DNA of 64,000 nucleotides from Hyphomicrobiales bacterium (GCA_027483945.1 JAIXTM010000009.1:1-64000); one strand, 5' to 3'; counted from the stretch's first letter, positions 19,654 through 30,496 are shown. Numbers and translations: made by a program. The notes: a model not told the origin generated them from the letters alone.

Positions 19654-22600
19654 AGGCGCCGAACGTCCTGTCCATCCCGCCGGGCCTCCCGTTCCTGGGA
19701 ACGCTGGCGTACGGCTTGTTCTCGGGCGAGGTTGTCCCCGGCTTCCGGCCGGATCCGGCCGATCCCATGGCGCTCGCCGATCTGACGCTCTACCTGCCGA
19801 CCCGCCGCGCGGCCCGGGCCTTCGCCGCCATCGTCTCCGAGCGCTGCGGCGGGCGTCCCGTCATCCTGCCGCGCATCGTGCCGCTGGGCGACGTGGACGC
19901 CACCGAATTCCATATCGCCGCCGGGCTCGAGGAGGAGGGGTTCGGCGGCGGCGCCGCGCTCAAGCCCTCGATTCCGGACATGGAGCGGCGGCTGCTCCTC
20001 ACGCATCTCGTCCTCGCCTGGGCCCGGCGCCTGCCGCTGGCGATCCGTGCACCCGACGGCGGGGCCGACGCGCCGCTGCTCGTCGCGACGACGCCGGGCG
20101 ACGCGCTCGCCCTGGCCGGGGACCTGTCGCGGCTGATGGACGATCTTTGCGCCCAGGACGTCGACTGGGGCGCCCTGCGCGGCACCGTGGCGGACCGCTA
20201 CGACCCTTATTACGCCATCACCGCCGACTTCCTCGCCATCGCGGCGCGGCACTGGCCGGAGATCCTGAAGGACCGGGACGCCGTCGACCCGTCCTGGCGA
20301 CGCGACCGCATCCGCCGCGCCGAGGCGAAGCGGCTTGCCGAGCGGGGGACTGGCGGCCCGGTCATCGCCGCCGGCTCCACCGGTTCGGTCCCCTCGACGG
20401 CCCTGCTGCTCAAGGCCATCGCCCATGCCGCGGGCGGCGCGGTGGTCCTGCCCGGCCTCGACCTGGCGATGGATGCGCAGACGCAAGCCGCGGTCCTCGA
20501 GGGCCTCGACGACAGCGAGCCCGCCTACACGCATCCCCAGGCCGCGCTCGCGCGGCTCTGCGCGACCATGGAGATCGCGCGTGCGGACGTGCGCGAACTC
20601 GGCGCCGTGCCGCGCGCCGCCCGCGCCCGCGAGCGCTTCGTCACCGAGGCGATGCGGCCCGCGGCCACCACGGACCGCTGGTCAGAGGCGCCGATGGCCC
20701 CGGACGAGGTCGAGGCCGCGCTGGACGGCCTGTCCTATATCGAGGCCTTTGACGAGCGCGAGGAGGCGCTCGCCGCCGCCCTTGCCATCCGCGAGGCGCT
20801 CGAGGACGAGCGGGCCATCGTCGCGCTCGTCACGCCGGATCGGACCCTGGCTGAGCGTGTCTGCGCCGAGCTCAAGCGCTGGCGGATCGAGGCCGAAGAC
20901 AGCGCCGGCCTGCCGCTGGCCCGGTCTCCGGCCGGCATCTTCGCCCGTCTCGTCGCCGATGCCGCCGTCTCGGACATGGCGCCGTCCGCGGTTCTGGCGC
21001 TGCTTGCGAACAGACTGGCGCGCTGCGGCCTGAGCGAGGCCGATATGCGCCGCGCCCGCTCCGTCCTGGAGATCGGCGCGCTGCGGGGCCCGCAACCGCC
21101 GCCGGGAATCGCGGGCCTCCGGCGGGCGCTGGCGCTGGGGCGGGAAGAGGCGAAGTCTCGCTACGCCCCCCTGCCGAAGCGGCGCCTGACGGATGCCGAT
21201 TTCGACCTTGCCGGGCTGGTGCTGGACCGGTTGGAGAAGGCTTTCGCGGCGCTTCTCCTGCCGGCCCAGGGCGGCTCCTGCGACCTTGTGGCGCTCGGCG
21301 AGCCGCACCGGGCCGCCTGCGCCGCCATCGCCGCCGACGAGGAGGGGCGGGACGCGCTGTCCGCCGGCGAGGACGGGGAAGCGCTTGCCGCGCTCTTCGA
21401 CGACCTCGCCGCGGCGGGACCGGGACTCGTTGCCGGCTCGCTGTTCGACTATGCCGACGTCTTCGGCCGCCTGTGCGGCGAGCGGGTCGTGCGCCGCACC
21501 GGGGGCGGCCACAAGCGGGTGAAGATCTGGGGCCTTCTGGAAGCGAGGCTCCTCTCCGCCAGCCGGCTCGTCCTTGGCGGCCTCGTCGAGGGCGTCTGGC
21601 CGCCCGCAGCCACCACCGACGCCTTCCTGAACCGGCCGATGCGCGCGGCTTTGGGCCTGCCGCTGCCCGAGCAGCGGATAGGCCAGACCGCCCACGACTT
21701 CGTCCAGGCCCTCGGTACGCGCGACGTGGTCCTCACCTCTGCCGGACGGCGGGAGGGCAAGCCTGCGATCCCCTCGCGCTTCGTGGAGCGCCTGCGCGCC
21801 TATGCCGGTCGCGAGGCGTGGGACAAGGCCGCCGCGCGCGGGCGGCACTATGTGGGCCTCGCCCGCTGGCTCTCCGATCCGCCGCGCGAGGCCTCGCCGC
21901 CGCGCCCCTCGCCGAAGCCGCCCGCCGCGCTGCAGCCGGTCACCTTGTCGGTCACCGAGATCGAGACGCTGACGCGGGACACCTACGCCGTTTATGCCCG
22001 CCATGTCCTGAAGCTCGACCCGCTGCCCGGCATCGCCGAGCCGCCGGGCGCGGCCGACCGGGGAACCCTGCTGCACGAAGCCTATGCCCGCTTCGCGCAG
22101 AGATGGGACGATATCGAGCCCGCCCGCCGCGTCGACGCACTCATCGCCATCGGCCGCGAGCTTTTCGCGGGCCTTGCCGATTACCCCGACGTCGCCGCCC
22201 TGTGGTGGCCGCGCTTCGTGCGCCAGGCCCCTGCCTTCGTCGCCTGGGAGGCGGCCCGCCGCCGCGACCGGCCCAAGGTCCATGTGGAGGTCTCGGGCGC
22301 GCTGCCGATCCCGCTCGCCGACGGCACGGTCTTCACGCTGCGCGCTCGGGCGGACCGGATCGAAAGCGGGGAAGGGCACGCGGCGGTGGTCGACTTCAAG
22401 ACCGGCACGCCGCCCAGCGTGAAGCAGGTCCGCGCCGGTGCCTCGCCTCAATTGACGCTTCAGGCCGCGATGCTGCGGCGCGGCGGCTTCAAGGACGTTC
22501 CGCCCGGCCTCTGGCCGCCTGACCTCCTCTACGTGAAGCCCGGCCGCGAGCAGCCGGACGAGTATGCCGTCGTCCCCACCGGAAAGATCGTGTTCGAGCC

Positions 22601-22781
22601 GGCCGAACTGCCCGAGATCCACCTGGCCCGGCTGACCGCCATGCTGGACGATCTGCGCGCCGGCACCCGCGGCTTCACGTCCCGGCCCTGGGTGATGTTC
22701 GCCTCGCGCTTCGGCGATTACGACCATCTCGCGCGGGTGCGGGAATGGACCGCCTTCGCCGACGAAGGGGAGGGGCCGTGA
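19650..22781 (+). CDS. addB: Double-strand break repair protein AddB
   Basis: The 1043-residue alphaproteobacterial AddB subunit pairs with AddA to form the helicase-nuclease that resects double-strand breaks for RecA loading (the RecBCD equivalent). The N-terminal half is a degenerate UvrD-like helicase. The C-terminus (about 765-1040) has the RecB-type PD-(D/E)XK nuclease core, seen as RGTLLHEAYARF, ADRIES and VVDFKTGTPPS. The first codon is GTG/ATG-type overlapping murU, and the stop overlaps addA (GTGA). Length and order with AddA leave no real doubt. Confidence 0.95.
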   Translation: MKAPNVLSIPPGLPFLGTLAYGLFSGEVVPGFRPDPADPMALADLTLYLPTRRAARAFAAIVSERCGGRPVILPRIVPLGDVDATEFHIAAGLEEEGFGGGAALKPSIPDMERRLLLTHLVLAWARRLPLAIRAPDGGADAPLLVATTPGDALALAGDLSRLMDDLCAQDVDWGALRGTVADRYDPYYAITADFLAIAARHWPEILKDRDAVDPSWRRDRIRRAEAKRLAERGTGGPVIAAGSTGSVPSTALLLKAIAHAAGGAVVLPGLDLAMDAQTQAAVLEGLDDSEPAYTHPQAALARLCATMEIARADVRELGAVPRAARARERFVTEAMRPAATTDRWSEAPMAPDEVEAALDGLSYIEAFDEREEALAAALAIREALEDERAIVALVTPDRTLAERVCAELKRWRIEAEDSAGLPLARSPAGIFARLVADAAVSDMAPSAVLALLANRLARCGLSEADMRRARSVLEIGALRGPQPPPGIAGLRRALALGREEAKSRYAPLPKRRLTDADFDLAGLVLDRLEKAFAALLLPAQGGSCDLVALGEPHRAACAAIAADEEGRDALSAGEDGEALAALFDDLAAAGPGLVAGSLFDYADVFGRLCGERVVRRTGGGHKRVKIWGLLEARLLSASRLVLGGLVEGVWPPAATTDAFLNRPMRAALGLPLPEQRIGQTAHDFVQALGTRDVVLTSAGRREGKPAIPSRFVERLRAYAGREAWDKAAARGRHYVGLARWLSDPPREASPPRPSPKPPAALQPVTLSVTEIETLTRDTYAVYARHVLKLDPLPGIAEPPGAADRGTLLHEAYARFAQRWDDIEPARRVDALIAIGRELFAGLADYPDVAALWWPRFVRQAPAFVAWEAARRRDRPKVHVEVSGALPIPLADGTVFTLRARADRIESGEGHAAVVDFKTGTPPSVKQVRAGASPQLTLQAAMLRRGGFKDVPPGLWPPDLLYVKPGREQPDEYAVVPTGKIVFEPAELPEIHLARLTAMLDDLRAGTRGFTSRPWVMFASRFGDYDHLARVREWTAFADEGEGP

Positions 22782-25700
22782 AGCCGGTCGCCGACGCCGT
22801 CACGATCGCGCGCCAGCGCCGGGCCTCCGACCCGCGCGCCAGCGCCTGGGTCTCCGCCAATGCCGGGTCCGGCAAGACCAAGGTGCTGGTGGACCGCGTG
22901 TTGCGGCTGCTCCTGACCGGAGCGAAGCCCTCCCGTATCCTGTGCCTGACCTTCACCCGCGCGGCGGCCGCCAATATGGCGGTCCGCGTCTTCGGCATCC
23001 TCGGCCTCTGGGTGACGATGCCCGAAGCCGACCTGCGCGCCGCGCTGACGGAGCTGGAGGGCGAGCCGCCGACCGCCCGCAAGATGACCATCGCCCGCCG
23101 TCTCTTCGCTGCGGCGGTGGAGACGCCCGGCGGGCTCAAGATCGAGACGATCCACGCCTTCTGCGAGCGCATCCTCCACATCGCGCCGTTCGAAGCCAAC
23201 GTGCCAGCCGCCTTCTCGGTGCTGGACGAGACCGAGGCGGTGACGCTCCGCGAGCAGGCCCTGCGCGCGGTCCTCGCCGAGGCCGCGTCCGGCCCGCTGG
23301 CCGCGGACCTGGAAGCGGTGGCCGAAAGCGCGTCGGACATGATGCTGGCCACCCTCCTGGGCGAGGCTTTGCAGGCGCGCCCGCTTCTGCGCGCCGCGGC
23401 CGGCGACCCCGGCGTCCTCGACGGCGCCATGGATGCGGCAGCGGCGACGCTGGGCATCCGCGAGGGCGAGACGCGGGACGACGTCTCGGCCGAGGTCGTG
23501 GCGGGCAGCCCGATCCTGCCGCGCCTTTCGGCCTTCGTGGCGCAACTGCGCGAGGAGGGCGGAGGCCGCAAGACCGAGCTCAAGTTCGCCGACGCCCTCG
23601 CGGACCTTGCGTCCGCGCCGGTCACGCCCGAGGGCTACCTGCGGATCTTCGTCACGAAGAAGGGCGAGGTCGCGGCCAAGTTCGGCCGCGCCGGGCTACC
23701 GAGCGTCGACGTCCTCGCCGCGGAAGCCGGCCGGCTGAAGGACTGCCTGGTCCGCCTCTCCGCCCACGACGCGCTGCGGCGGACCCGTGGCCTCCTGCGC
23801 CTCGCAGCCGCGGTCACCGAGCGCGTCGAGGCGGTCAAGCGCGCCCGCCGGCTGCTGGACTTTGAGGACCTCCTGGAGCGCACCGCGGACCTGATGGGCC
23901 GCCCGGCCGCCTCCTGGGTGCTGGAGAAGCTCGATACCGGCATCGACCACCTGCTGGTGGACGAGGCCCAGGACACGAACCCGCTGCAATGGGACATCCT
24001 GCGGGCCGTGACCGCCGAGTTCCATGCCGGCGAGGGCCGCCGCGCTGCGGGCGCGCCGCCGCGGACCGTCTTCGCCGTCGGAGACCCCAAGCAATCGATC
24101 TTCGGCTTCCAGGGCGCCGAGCCGCGCCTCTTCGAGGAGACGGGCCTCCTGCTGGCGCGCACCGTGGTCGAGGCCGGCGCCGTGTTCCACCGGATCGATC
24201 TGACGCTGTCGTTCCGCTCCGCGCCCGCCGTGCTCGCCGCCGTCGACACGGTCTTCGCCGTGCCGAGCCATTTCGAGGGCCTGTCCTTCGCCGCCGATGT
24301 CGACAGGACCGTGCACGAAAGCGGCCGCCCGGCGGCGCCGGGCTGCGTCGAGGTCTGGCCGCTGAGCCGCGCCCCCGATCCGCCCGATGCCGAGGCCTGG
24401 CAGGCGCCTCTGGACGAGATTGACGAGGGTGAGGCGCCGGCGCTGAACGCCCGCCGCATCGCCCTGGCGGTGCGGCGCTGGATGGAACAGGGCATTCCGC
24501 CCGGCGAGATCCTGATTCTCGCCCGCAAGCGCGGCCCCGCCTTCCTCGCCACCATCCGGGCCCTGAAGCAGGCCGGCGTGCCCGTGGCGGGCGCGGACCG
24601 GCTGGTCCTTTCGCAGACGATCGCCGTCGAGGACCTCATCGCGGCGGGACGGGCCGCCCTGCTGCCCGAGGACGACCTGACGCTGGCGACCGTGATGAAA
24701 TCGCCGCTCCTGGGCTGGTCCGAGGACGAGCTCATGGCCCTGGCGGCCCATCGACCGGAGGGGCTATCGCTGGTCGCGGCGCTGGAAGCGGCGGCCACGG
24801 GCGGCGACCTGATGGCGTTGGAGGCTTTCGGTACGCTGGCCCGCTGGCGCGACGGCGCGGCCCGCCACGGTCCGTTCGCCTTCTATGCGATGCTGCTTGG
24901 CCCGCAGGGAGGCCGCGACCGACTCGTCGCCCGGCTGGGGCCGGAGGCCGCCGACGCCATCGACACGTTCCTCGCCCGCGCCTACGCCTTCGAGCGCTCC
25001 CGCACGCCCTCGCTCTGCGCCTTCCTGGAGGAGATCGCCGGCAGCGACGTCTCCGTGAAGCGCGAGATGGAGGCCCAGGCCGACGAGGTCCGCGTCATGA
25101 CGGTCCACGGCTCTAAGGGCCTGGAAGCATCCGCCGTCGTGCTCATCGACGGTTGCGAGACGGCGAGGCCACCGCGCCAGCAGCCGCTCTACGATCTCGA
25201 TGTCGGGATCGGCGTGCCCGTGCCGGTCTGGGCCGGAAGCGCCGCCGACGACCCGCCGGCCCTGGCGCTGGCCCGCGATCGCTCGCTGCGGGAAGCCGTG
25301 CGCGAGCATAACCGCCTGCTCTACGTCGCCATGACGCGGGCCAAGGACAGGCTCGCCATAGCTCCGCATATCGGCCGCAACCGGAACGAACCCCCGGATC
25401 TGTGCTGGTCCGAGATGGTGCGCGGATCGCTGGGCGCGGCCGGTGCCGAGCACGACGACCCCATGCTCGGCGGCACGGTCCTCGTCCTGCGCCGCGGGGA
25501 TCTCGCCGCGGCCATGGTCGCAGGCCAGGTGGCTCCGGAACGGATCGCGCTGCCCGCCTGGTTCGGGGCGGACGTGGCCCGCGACGACGAGCCGGCGCCG
25601 CCTTTGCGGCCGAGCGCGGCTGGCGCCGCCGACCGGGCAGCGCGGCAGGAAGCCGCCGTCCAGGGCCGCTTCGAGGCGGGCGCCCGCCTCGTCGGCACTG

Positions 25701-26200
25701 TCGTCCACGCGCTGCTGCAATACCTGCCCGATATCGAGGCCGGCCGTCGGCCTGCCGCGGCCCGGGCCTATGGTGCGGCCCGGCTCGGGCGGATCGGCGA
25801 GGACGTGCGCGAGCAGGTGATCGCCGATGCGCTCGGCCTGATCGGCCATCCAGACCTCGCCGCCCTCTTCGGGGAAGGCGGCCGGGCCGAAGTGCCACTC
25901 GCCGGCACGATCCGCATCGGCCACCGCGACGTGCCGGTCTCCGGCCAGCTCGACCGCCTCGTCGTCACTGAGGACCGGGTCCTCTTCTGCGACTTCAAGA
26001 CCGGAGCACGTCCTCCCGCCCATGCCGACGCGCTGCCCGAAAGCCATGTGGCGCAGGTTGCCGTCTATGCGGCGCTCCTGGAGCGCGCCTTTCCCGGCCG
26101 GACCGTCGAGGCGCTGCTGGTCTATACCGCCGGCGCGCGGGTCTTCCGCGTCGCGCCGGCGCGGCTGCGGGCAGCTCTGGAGAGCCTCGCGGCAGCGTGA
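22778..26200 (+). CDS. addA: Double-strand break repair helicase AddA
   Basis: This UvrD/RecB superfamily helicase-nuclease has about 1140 residues. Walker A is [12 protein letters not shown] (27-38), Walker [16 protein letters not shown] (about 391-405), followed by [42 protein letters not shown], and the C-terminal nuclease QLDRLV...[11 protein letters not shown]. It provides 3'-5' translocation and one of the two AddAB nuclease sites. The GTG at 22778, overlapping the addB stop and preceded by GAAGGGGAGGGG, is chosen over an in-frame upstream start inside addB. Confidence 0.95.
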   Translation: MKPVADAVTIARQRRASDPRASAWVSANAGSGKTKVLVDRVLRLLLTGAKPSRILCLTFTRAAAANMAVRVFGILGLWVTMPEADLRAALTELEGEPPTARKMTIARRLFAAAVETPGGLKIETIHAFCERILHIAPFEANVPAAFSVLDETEAVTLREQALRAVLAEAASGPLAADLEAVAESASDMMLATLLGEALQARPLLRAAAGDPGVLDGAMDAAAATLGIREGETRDDVSAEVVAGSPILPRLSAFVAQLREEGGGRKTELKFADALADLASAPVTPEGYLRIFVTKKGEVAAKFGRAGLPSVDVLAAEAGRLKDCLVRLSAHDALRRTRGLLRLAAAVTERVEAVKRARRLLDFEDLLERTADLMGRPAASWVLEKLDTGIDHLLVDEAQDTNPLQWDILRAVTAEFHAGEGRRAAGAPPRTVFAVGDPKQSIFGFQGAEPRLFEETGLLLARTVVEAGAVFHRIDLTLSFRSAPAVLAAVDTVFAVPSHFEGLSFAADVDRTVHESGRPAAPGCVEVWPLSRAPDPPDAEAWQAPLDEIDEGEAPALNARRIALAVRRWMEQGIPPGEILILARKRGPAFLATIRALKQAGVPVAGADRLVLSQTIAVEDLIAAGRAALLPEDDLTLATVMKSPLLGWSEDELMALAAHRPEGLSLVAALEAAATGGDLMALEAFGTLARWRDGAARHGPFAFYAMLLGPQGGRDRLVARLGPEAADAIDTFLARAYAFERSRTPSLCAFLEEIAGSDVSVKREMEAQADEVRVMTVHGSKGLEASAVVLIDGCETARPPRQQPLYDLDVGIGVPVPVWAGSAADDPPALALARDRSLREAVREHNRLLYVAMTRAKDRLAIAPHIGRNRNEPPDLCWSEMVRGSLGAAGAEHDDPMLGGTVLVLRRGDLAAAMVAGQVAPERIALPAWFGADVARDDEPAPPLRPSAAGAADRAARQEAAVQGRFEAGARLVGTVVHALLQYLPDIEAGRRPAAARAYGAARLGRIGEDVREQVIADALGLIGHPDLAALFGEGGRAEVPLAGTIRIGHRDVPVSGQLDRLVVTEDRVLFCDFKTGARPPAHADALPESHVAQVAVYAALLERAFPGRTVEALLVYTAGARVFRVAPARLRAALESLAAA

Positions 26201-26327
26201 TCGATCATGCCGCCGGCGCTCCCCAGGGCCAGGCGGCGCTCGCCTTGACCCTGGTCCGGGCGATACCTACGTTCCGGGTCCAATACGATTCCAGGGCCTT
26301 TCCGGCCCGCACAGGAAGGTGACTGCT

Positions 26328-26648
26328 ATGGCGACCGTGAAGGTGACGGATTCCAGCTTCGATGCCGACGTCCTCAAGTCGGCCGAGCCCGTCGTCGTGG
26401 ATTTCTGGGCCGAATGGTGCGGCCCGTGCCGCATGATCGGTCCGTCGCTGGAGGAGATCTCCAACGAGATGGCCGGCAAGGTGAAGGTCGCCAAGATCAA
26501 CATCGACGAGAACCCGGGCATCGCGTCCCAGCTCGGCATCCGCTCGATCCCGACGCTGATGCTGTTCAAGGGCGGCAAGCTCGCCGGCCAGAAGGTCGGC
26601 GCCGCGCCCAAGAGCGATCTCGTGAAGTGGATTTCGGCGTCGGTCTGA
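26328..26648 (+). CDS. trxA: Thioredoxin 1
   Basis: The 106-residue cytosolic thioredoxin has active site WCGPC (C31, C34), a cis-Pro loop [12 protein letters not shown] and FWAEW before the active site. It reduces protein disulfides using thioredoxin reductase. It starts at ATG 26328, after ACAGGAAGG, 127 bases after addA, so it probably has its own promoter. The stop codon abuts the convergent toxin gene (TGATCA), so any original terminator has been displaced or lost. Confidence 0.97.
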   Translation: MATVKVTDSSFDADVLKSAEPVVVDFWAEWCGPCRMIGPSLEEISNEMAGKVKVAKINIDENPGIASQLGIRSIPTLMLFKGGKLAGQKVGAAPKSDLVKWISASV

Positions 26649-26978
26649 TCAGTCCAGGATCGCCGCGAGGCGGGCCAGCACATCTTCGATGATGTAATCG
26701 GGCGCGGTTTCCACGAACCGCGCCCGTCTTGTCTGCAGATCCATGGCCCGGATCTGATGGCACAGCACGACACCTTGCGTCTTTGTGCCGGCACCGGTCA
26801 GCGAAACGGCGAAACCGTTGGTTCTCGCGAAATTGCCGCCTTGGGTGATCGGCACGACGAATGGCGTGCCAAGCCGGTTGAAGGCTGTGGCCGACACGAT
26901 CAGAACAGGACGCTGACCCTGCTGCTCGCGGCCTTCCGTGGGATTAAGGTCGACAAGATAGATGTCGCCTCGCTTCAT
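26649..26978 (-). CDS. MazF/PemK-family toxin
   Basis: The 109-residue CcdB/PemK-fold protein begins MKRGDIYLVDLNPTEG and continues GQRPVLIVS, VPITQGGNFAR, GVVLCHQIRAMD and IIEDVLARL, typical of MazF/ChpB mRNA interferases, which cleave RNA at short sequences. The ATG at 26978 overlaps the antitoxin stop by one base (TGATG), so translation is coupled. With the upstream antitoxin it forms a cassette inserted between folC and trxA. Base composition is visibly less GC-rich than its neighbours, consistent with acquisition. Confidence 0.9.
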   Translation of the reverse strand: MKRGDIYLVDLNPTEGREQQGQRPVLIVSATAFNRLGTPFVVPITQGGNFARTNGFAVSLTGAGTKTQGVVLCHQIRAMDLQTRRARFVETAPDYIIEDVLARLAAILD

Positions 26979-27232
26979 CACAGCTCTTCGCGCCCAACCG
27001 GCCCGTCGTCCAGCCAAGCTCGGTCCATGGACGGGTCGGACGCCTGTTCGTCGCATCGCGCCATCAGTTCGGTCAAGGAATAGCGGGCCCGCGCTGGCTC
27101 CATGACAAGCCGCCCGTCCGACACGGACAGGGCGACGCGGCTATCGGCGTGAAGAGCCATGGTCTCCAAGAGCGGCCGTGGGATCGCCACCATGACGGAG
27201 CCTCCGACGGCTCTGAGCTTCGCAGTCAGCAT
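26978..27232 (-). CDS. AbrB/MazE-type antitoxin
   Basis: The 84-residue antitoxin has an N-terminal swapped-hairpin AbrB DNA-binding domain (LRAVGGSVMVAIPRPLLETM, then RVALSVSDGRLVMEP) and a flexible acidic C-terminus (RCDEQASDPSMDRAWLDD) of the kind that wraps the toxin. It represses its own promoter through the palindrome 11 bases upstream. It starts at ATG 27232 with GGAGAG five bases before. It is the first gene of the two-gene operon. Confidence 0.9.
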   Translation of the reverse strand: MLTAKLRAVGGSVMVAIPRPLLETMALHADSRVALSVSDGRLVMEPARARYSLTELMARCDEQASDPSMDRAWLDDGPVGREEL

Positions 27233-27242
27233 GTCACTCTCC

Positions 27243-27262
27243 AGTTATACGATAATATAACT
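27243..27262 (-). promoter_or_regulatory. Autoregulatory operator of the mazEF-like operon
   Basis: A perfect inverted repeat AGTTATA-N6-TATAACT lies immediately upstream of the antitoxin ribosome binding site. It is strikingly AT-rich in GC-rich surroundings and contains -10-like TATA elements. AbrB/MazE antitoxins bind such palindromes. Confidence 0.7.
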
Positions 27263-27277
27263 GATTAGGCCGTCCGA

Positions 27278-28603
27278 TCAAGCTGGCGGCGTGCCGTTGG
27301 CAGCCAGGACCTCGCCGGCCAGGTACAGCGAGCCGCAGATGACGATGCGCGGCGGCGCCGGCCAGTCCCGCGTCGCGAGCGAGCTGAGCGCCGCCTCGAC
27401 GCCGGAATGGGCCGTGGCGCCGATGCCCGCCTGCCTGGCGATGGCGGCAACCTCCTCCGCGGGCCTCGCAGCGATCTGCGAGGTGATCGGCACCGCCAGG
27501 ACCTCGGCCGCGAGGCCCGCGAAGGGCTTCAGGAAGCCTTCGGAATCCTTGGTGCCCAGCATGCCGACGATCAGGACGAGAGGGGCGGGCGCCTGCTCCT
27601 CGCGCTCGGCCATGGCGGCCGCCAGGACCCTTCCGCCATCGGGATTGTGCCCGCCGTCCAGCCAGATCTCGGCGCCCTCCGGCGCCAGGCCCGGCAAGCG
27701 TCCCCGCGCCAGGCGCTGCAGCCGCGCCGGCCATTCCGCCCGGGTCAGCCCCGCCTCGATCGTGGCGGTGGGCAGGCGGGAGAAGCCGGCGGCGCGCAGG
27801 GCCGCGATGGCCGTTGCCGCATTGAGATGCTGGTGCCGCCCCGCAAGCCTGGGCAGGGCGAGGTCCATCAACCGGTCCTCGTCCTCATAGACGAGGCGCC
27901 CGCTCTCTTCGTGGACCGAGAAATCCTGCCCGCCGATGCGGATCGGGGTCGCGCCGCGCCGCTCCGCCTCGCGCTCCAGAACGGCGCTCGCATCCCCGTC
28001 CTGCTGATAAGCGATGACCGCTGGCACGCCTCGCTTGAAGATGCCGGCCTTCTCGGCGGCGATCAGCGCGACGCTGTCACCGAGATATTCCGAGTGATCC
28101 ATGGAGATCGGCGTCACGACCGTCGCGGCAGGGCGATCAATGACGTTGGTGGCGTCGAGCCGTCCCCCGAGGCCGACCTCCAGCAGAAGCACGTCGGCCG
28201 GAGCCTCGGCGAAGAGGAGGAGCGCCGCCGCCGTCGTGATCTCGAAGACCGTGATCGGCTGGCCGGCATTGGCTTCCTCGCACGCCCTGAGCGCATCCAC
28301 GAGCCGGGCCTCCTCCACGAAGCGCCCGCCCTCGGGATGGCCGAGCCGGATGCGCTCGTGGAAGCGCACCAGATGCGGCGAGGTGTAGACGTGGACGCTC
28401 TGGCCGGCCGCCTCCAGGATCGCCCGCATGAAGGCGACGGTGGAACCCTTGCCGTTGGTGCCGGCGACATGGATCACCGGCGGAAGGCGGTCCTGCGGCC
28501 GGCCCAGCGCCTCCAGGAGGCGCAGGATGCGATCGAGCGAAAGGTCGATGACCTTCGGATGGAGCGCCAGGAACCGGGCGATCAGGGCGTCGGACGAATC
28601 CAT
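27278..28603 (-). CDS. folC: Bifunctional folylpolyglutamate synthase / dihydrofolate synthase
   Basis: The 441-residue Mur-ligase-fold enzyme adds glutamate to dihydropteroate and to reduced folates. Motifs are the P-loop VAGTNGKGSTVAFMRAIL (about 46-63), the ATP-loop region TSPHLVRFHERI, SMDHSEYLGDS and WLDGGHNPDG (about 314-323). It follows accD at 32 bases spacing as the last member of the trpFBA-accD-folC run. In related genomes folC usually faces trxA directly; here the mazEF-like cassette lies between. The start is ATG 28603. Confidence 0.95.
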   Translation of the reverse strand: MDSSDALIARFLALHPKVIDLSLDRILRLLEALGRPQDRLPPVIHVAGTNGKGSTVAFMRAILEAAGQSVHVYTSPHLVRFHERIRLGHPEGGRFVEEARLVDALRACEEANAGQPITVFEITTAAALLLFAEAPADVLLLEVGLGGRLDATNVIDRPAATVVTPISMDHSEYLGDSVALIAAEKAGIFKRGVPAVIAYQQDGDASAVLEREAERRGATPIRIGGQDFSVHEESGRLVYEDEDRLMDLALPRLAGRHQHLNAATAIAALRAAGFSRLPTATIEAGLTRAEWPARLQRLARGRLPGLAPEGAEIWLDGGHNPDGGRVLAAAMAEREEQAPAPLVLIVGMLGTKDSEGFLKPFAGLAAEVLAVPITSQIAARPAEEVAAIARQAGIGATAHSGVEAALSSLATRDWPAPPRIVICGSLYLAGEVLAANGTPPA

Positions 28604-28635
28604 GGCGCGGGAGCTCGGGACCGGCGGACGGGCCC

Positions 28636-29571
28636 TCAGGCCGCGGGCTGCGCCGCGCCGTTGAGCGCCGGCGCGGGCGTGGGCACCGGGGCGGGGGCCG
28701 TGGCGTTGCGGGCGGGCGCCTTCATGAGCAGGCGGCAGAGCCGCGCGATGGTCGGCTTCAGGTCGTGGCGGTGGACGACCATGTCCACCATGCCGTGCTC
28801 CTTCAGGTATTCGGAGCGCTGGAACCCGTCGGGCAGCTTCTCGCGGATCGTCTGCTCGATGACGCGCGGACCGGCAAAGCCGATGAGCGCGCCGGGCTCC
28901 GCGATATGAACGTCGCCGAGCATGGCGTAGGACGCGGTGACGCCGCCCGTGGTCGGGTTCGTCAGCACGACGATGTAGGGCAGCTTGGCGTCGTAGAGCC
29001 GCCGGCGCGCGACCGTGGTGCGCGGCATCTGCATCAGCGAGAGGATGCCCTCCTGCATCCGCGCGCCGCCAGAGGCTGCGAACAGCACGAAGGGGGTCTT
29101 GCGCTCCAGAGCCGTCTCGAAGCCCTTCACCACGGCTTCGCCCGCCGCCATGCCGAGCGAGCCGCCCATGAAATCGAAGTCCTGCACGGCGGCCGTGATC
29201 TTCAGGCCCTCCACCGTGCCGACGCCGACCTTCACCGCGTCCGGCTGGCCGGTCTTGGCGCGGCTGTTCTTCAGCCGGTCCACATAGCGCTGCTCGTCGC
29301 GGAACTTCAGCGGGTCGAGCGGCACTTCGGGAAGCGCGACATCCTCATAGGAGCCGCCGTCGAAGAACGAGGCCAGCCGCGCCGGCGCCCGCATGCGCAT
29401 GTGGTGGTTGGAGCCCGGGATGACGAAGAGATTGTTCTCCACGTCCTTGTGGAAGACCATCTGCCCGGTCTCCGGGCACTTGATCCACAGATTCTCGGGC
29501 GTGTCGCGCTTGAGCAGCGAGCGGATCTTGGGGCGAACGACGTTCGCGATCCAGTTCATCGGCGTGTCCAT
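28636..29571 (-). CDS. accD: Acetyl-CoA carboxylase carboxyltransferase subunit beta
   Basis: The 311-residue AccD pairs with AccA to move carboxyl from biotin-BCCP to acetyl-CoA, making malonyl-CoA. The crotonase-like core is intact ([49 protein letters not shown]). The N-terminal zinc-ribbon region, [12 protein letters not shown]...[11 protein letters not shown], keeps only one (C32) of the four Cys ligands known in E. coli; this loss seems normal in rhizobial AccD. The ATG at 29571 ([16 protein letters not shown]) is chosen by family alignment over an upstream frame extension. It sits 28 bases after trpA. Confidence 0.95.
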   Translation of the reverse strand: MDTPMNWIANVVRPKIRSLLKRDTPENLWIKCPETGQMVFHKDVENNLFVIPGSNHHMRMRAPARLASFFDGGSYEDVALPEVPLDPLKFRDEQRYVDRLKNSRAKTGQPDAVKVGVGTVEGLKITAAVQDFDFMGGSLGMAAGEAVVKGFETALERKTPFVLFAASGGARMQEGILSLMQMPRTTVARRRLYDAKLPYIVVLTNPTTGGVTASYAMLGDVHIAEPGALIGFAGPRVIEQTIREKLPDGFQRSEYLKEHGMVDMVVHRHDLKPTIARLCRLLMKAPARNATAPAPVPTPAPALNGAAQPAA

Positions 29572-29599
29572 GAAACCCTCGTTCTGCGTCGGGGCCGCG

Positions 29600-30439
29600 T
29601 CAGGCCGCGTCGGCCTTCGCAACGGAGCGGATGCCGGCGGCGAGTTCGCCCACCAGCTGTGTGACCGCCGAAACGGTCGATTGCGTGGCGCGGCCCTCAG
29701 CATCGAGCGAGGTCCGCACCGCTTCCACCAGCGCCGAGCCGACGACGACGCCGTCCGCGCCCTGCGCGATGGAGGCCGCGTGCTCGCCGGTCTTCACGCC
29801 GAAGCCGACGACGACGGGCAGGTCGGTATGGCGCTTGATGCGCGCCACCGCGTCGGTGACGCGGCCGTAATCGGCGATGGCGGCGCCCGTCACGCCCGTC
29901 ACCGAGACGTAATAGACGAAACCCGACGTGTGCTGCAGGACCTTTGGCAGGCGCCTGTCATCCGTCGTCGGCGTCGCGAGGCGAATGAAGTTCAGCCCCG
30001 CGCGCAGGGCCGGGAGGCAGAGCTCCTCGTCCTCCTCCGGCGGCAGGTCCACGACAATGAGCCCGTCGACGCCCGCTTCCGTCGCGTCCTTCAGGAAGGC
30101 CTCGACGCCGTAGACGTAGATGGGATTGTAATAGCCCATGAGGATGACGGGCGTGTCGGCGTCGCCCTCGCGGAAGGCGCGCACCATGGCCAGCGTCTTC
30201 TTCAGCGTCTGGCCCGCCTTGAGCGCGCGCTGGCCTGCCAGCTGCACCGGAACGCCGTCCGCCATCGGATCGGTGAAGGGCACGCCGAACTCGATGATGT
30301 CCGCGCCCGCGCCGGGCAGTGCGCGGACGATCGCGAGCGAATTCTCGTAGTCGGGATCGCCGGCCGTCACGAAGGTGACGAGGGCGGCGCGGCCTTCCGC
30401 GCGGCAGCGGGCGAAACGGGCTTCGATGCGGGTCGTCAT
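29600..30439 (-). CDS. trpA: Tryptophan synthase alpha chain
   Basis: The 279-residue TIM barrel cleaves indole-3-glycerol phosphate to indole, which passes to TrpB. Catalytic Glu lies in [15 protein letters not shown], and the phosphate site includes [11 protein letters not shown] and VVGSALV. The start is ATG 30439 ([12 protein letters not shown]); longer frames upstream enter the toxin-antitoxin promoter. It should follow trpB directly, but an opposite-strand Phd/VapC cassette of about 0.8 kb separates them. It therefore needs readthrough past that cassette or its own promoter in the 116 bases upstream. Confidence 0.96.
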   Translation of the reverse strand: MTTRIEARFARCRAEGRAALVTFVTAGDPDYENSLAIVRALPGAGADIIEFGVPFTDPMADGVPVQLAGQRALKAGQTLKKTLAMVRAFREGDADTPVILMGYYNPIYVYGVEAFLKDATEAGVDGLIVVDLPPEEDEELCLPALRAGLNFIRLATPTTDDRRLPKVLQHTSGFVYYVSVTGVTGAAIADYGRVTDAVARIKRHTDLPVVVGFGVKTGEHAASIAQGADGVVVGSALVEAVRTSLDAEGRATQSTVSAVTQLVGELAAGIRSVAKADAA

Positions 30440-30496
30440 GGCACGGGCGCTTAGCACGGGCGGGGCGTCAGGGCAAAGCGGCAAGACCCGCCGGCA

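Noticed and set aside
26658-27056. Longer start for the MazF-like toxin at 27056
   Set aside because: The added 26 residues are Arg/Gly-rich, overlap the antitoxin gene and lack family similarity; MKRGDIYL at 26978 is the canonical start.
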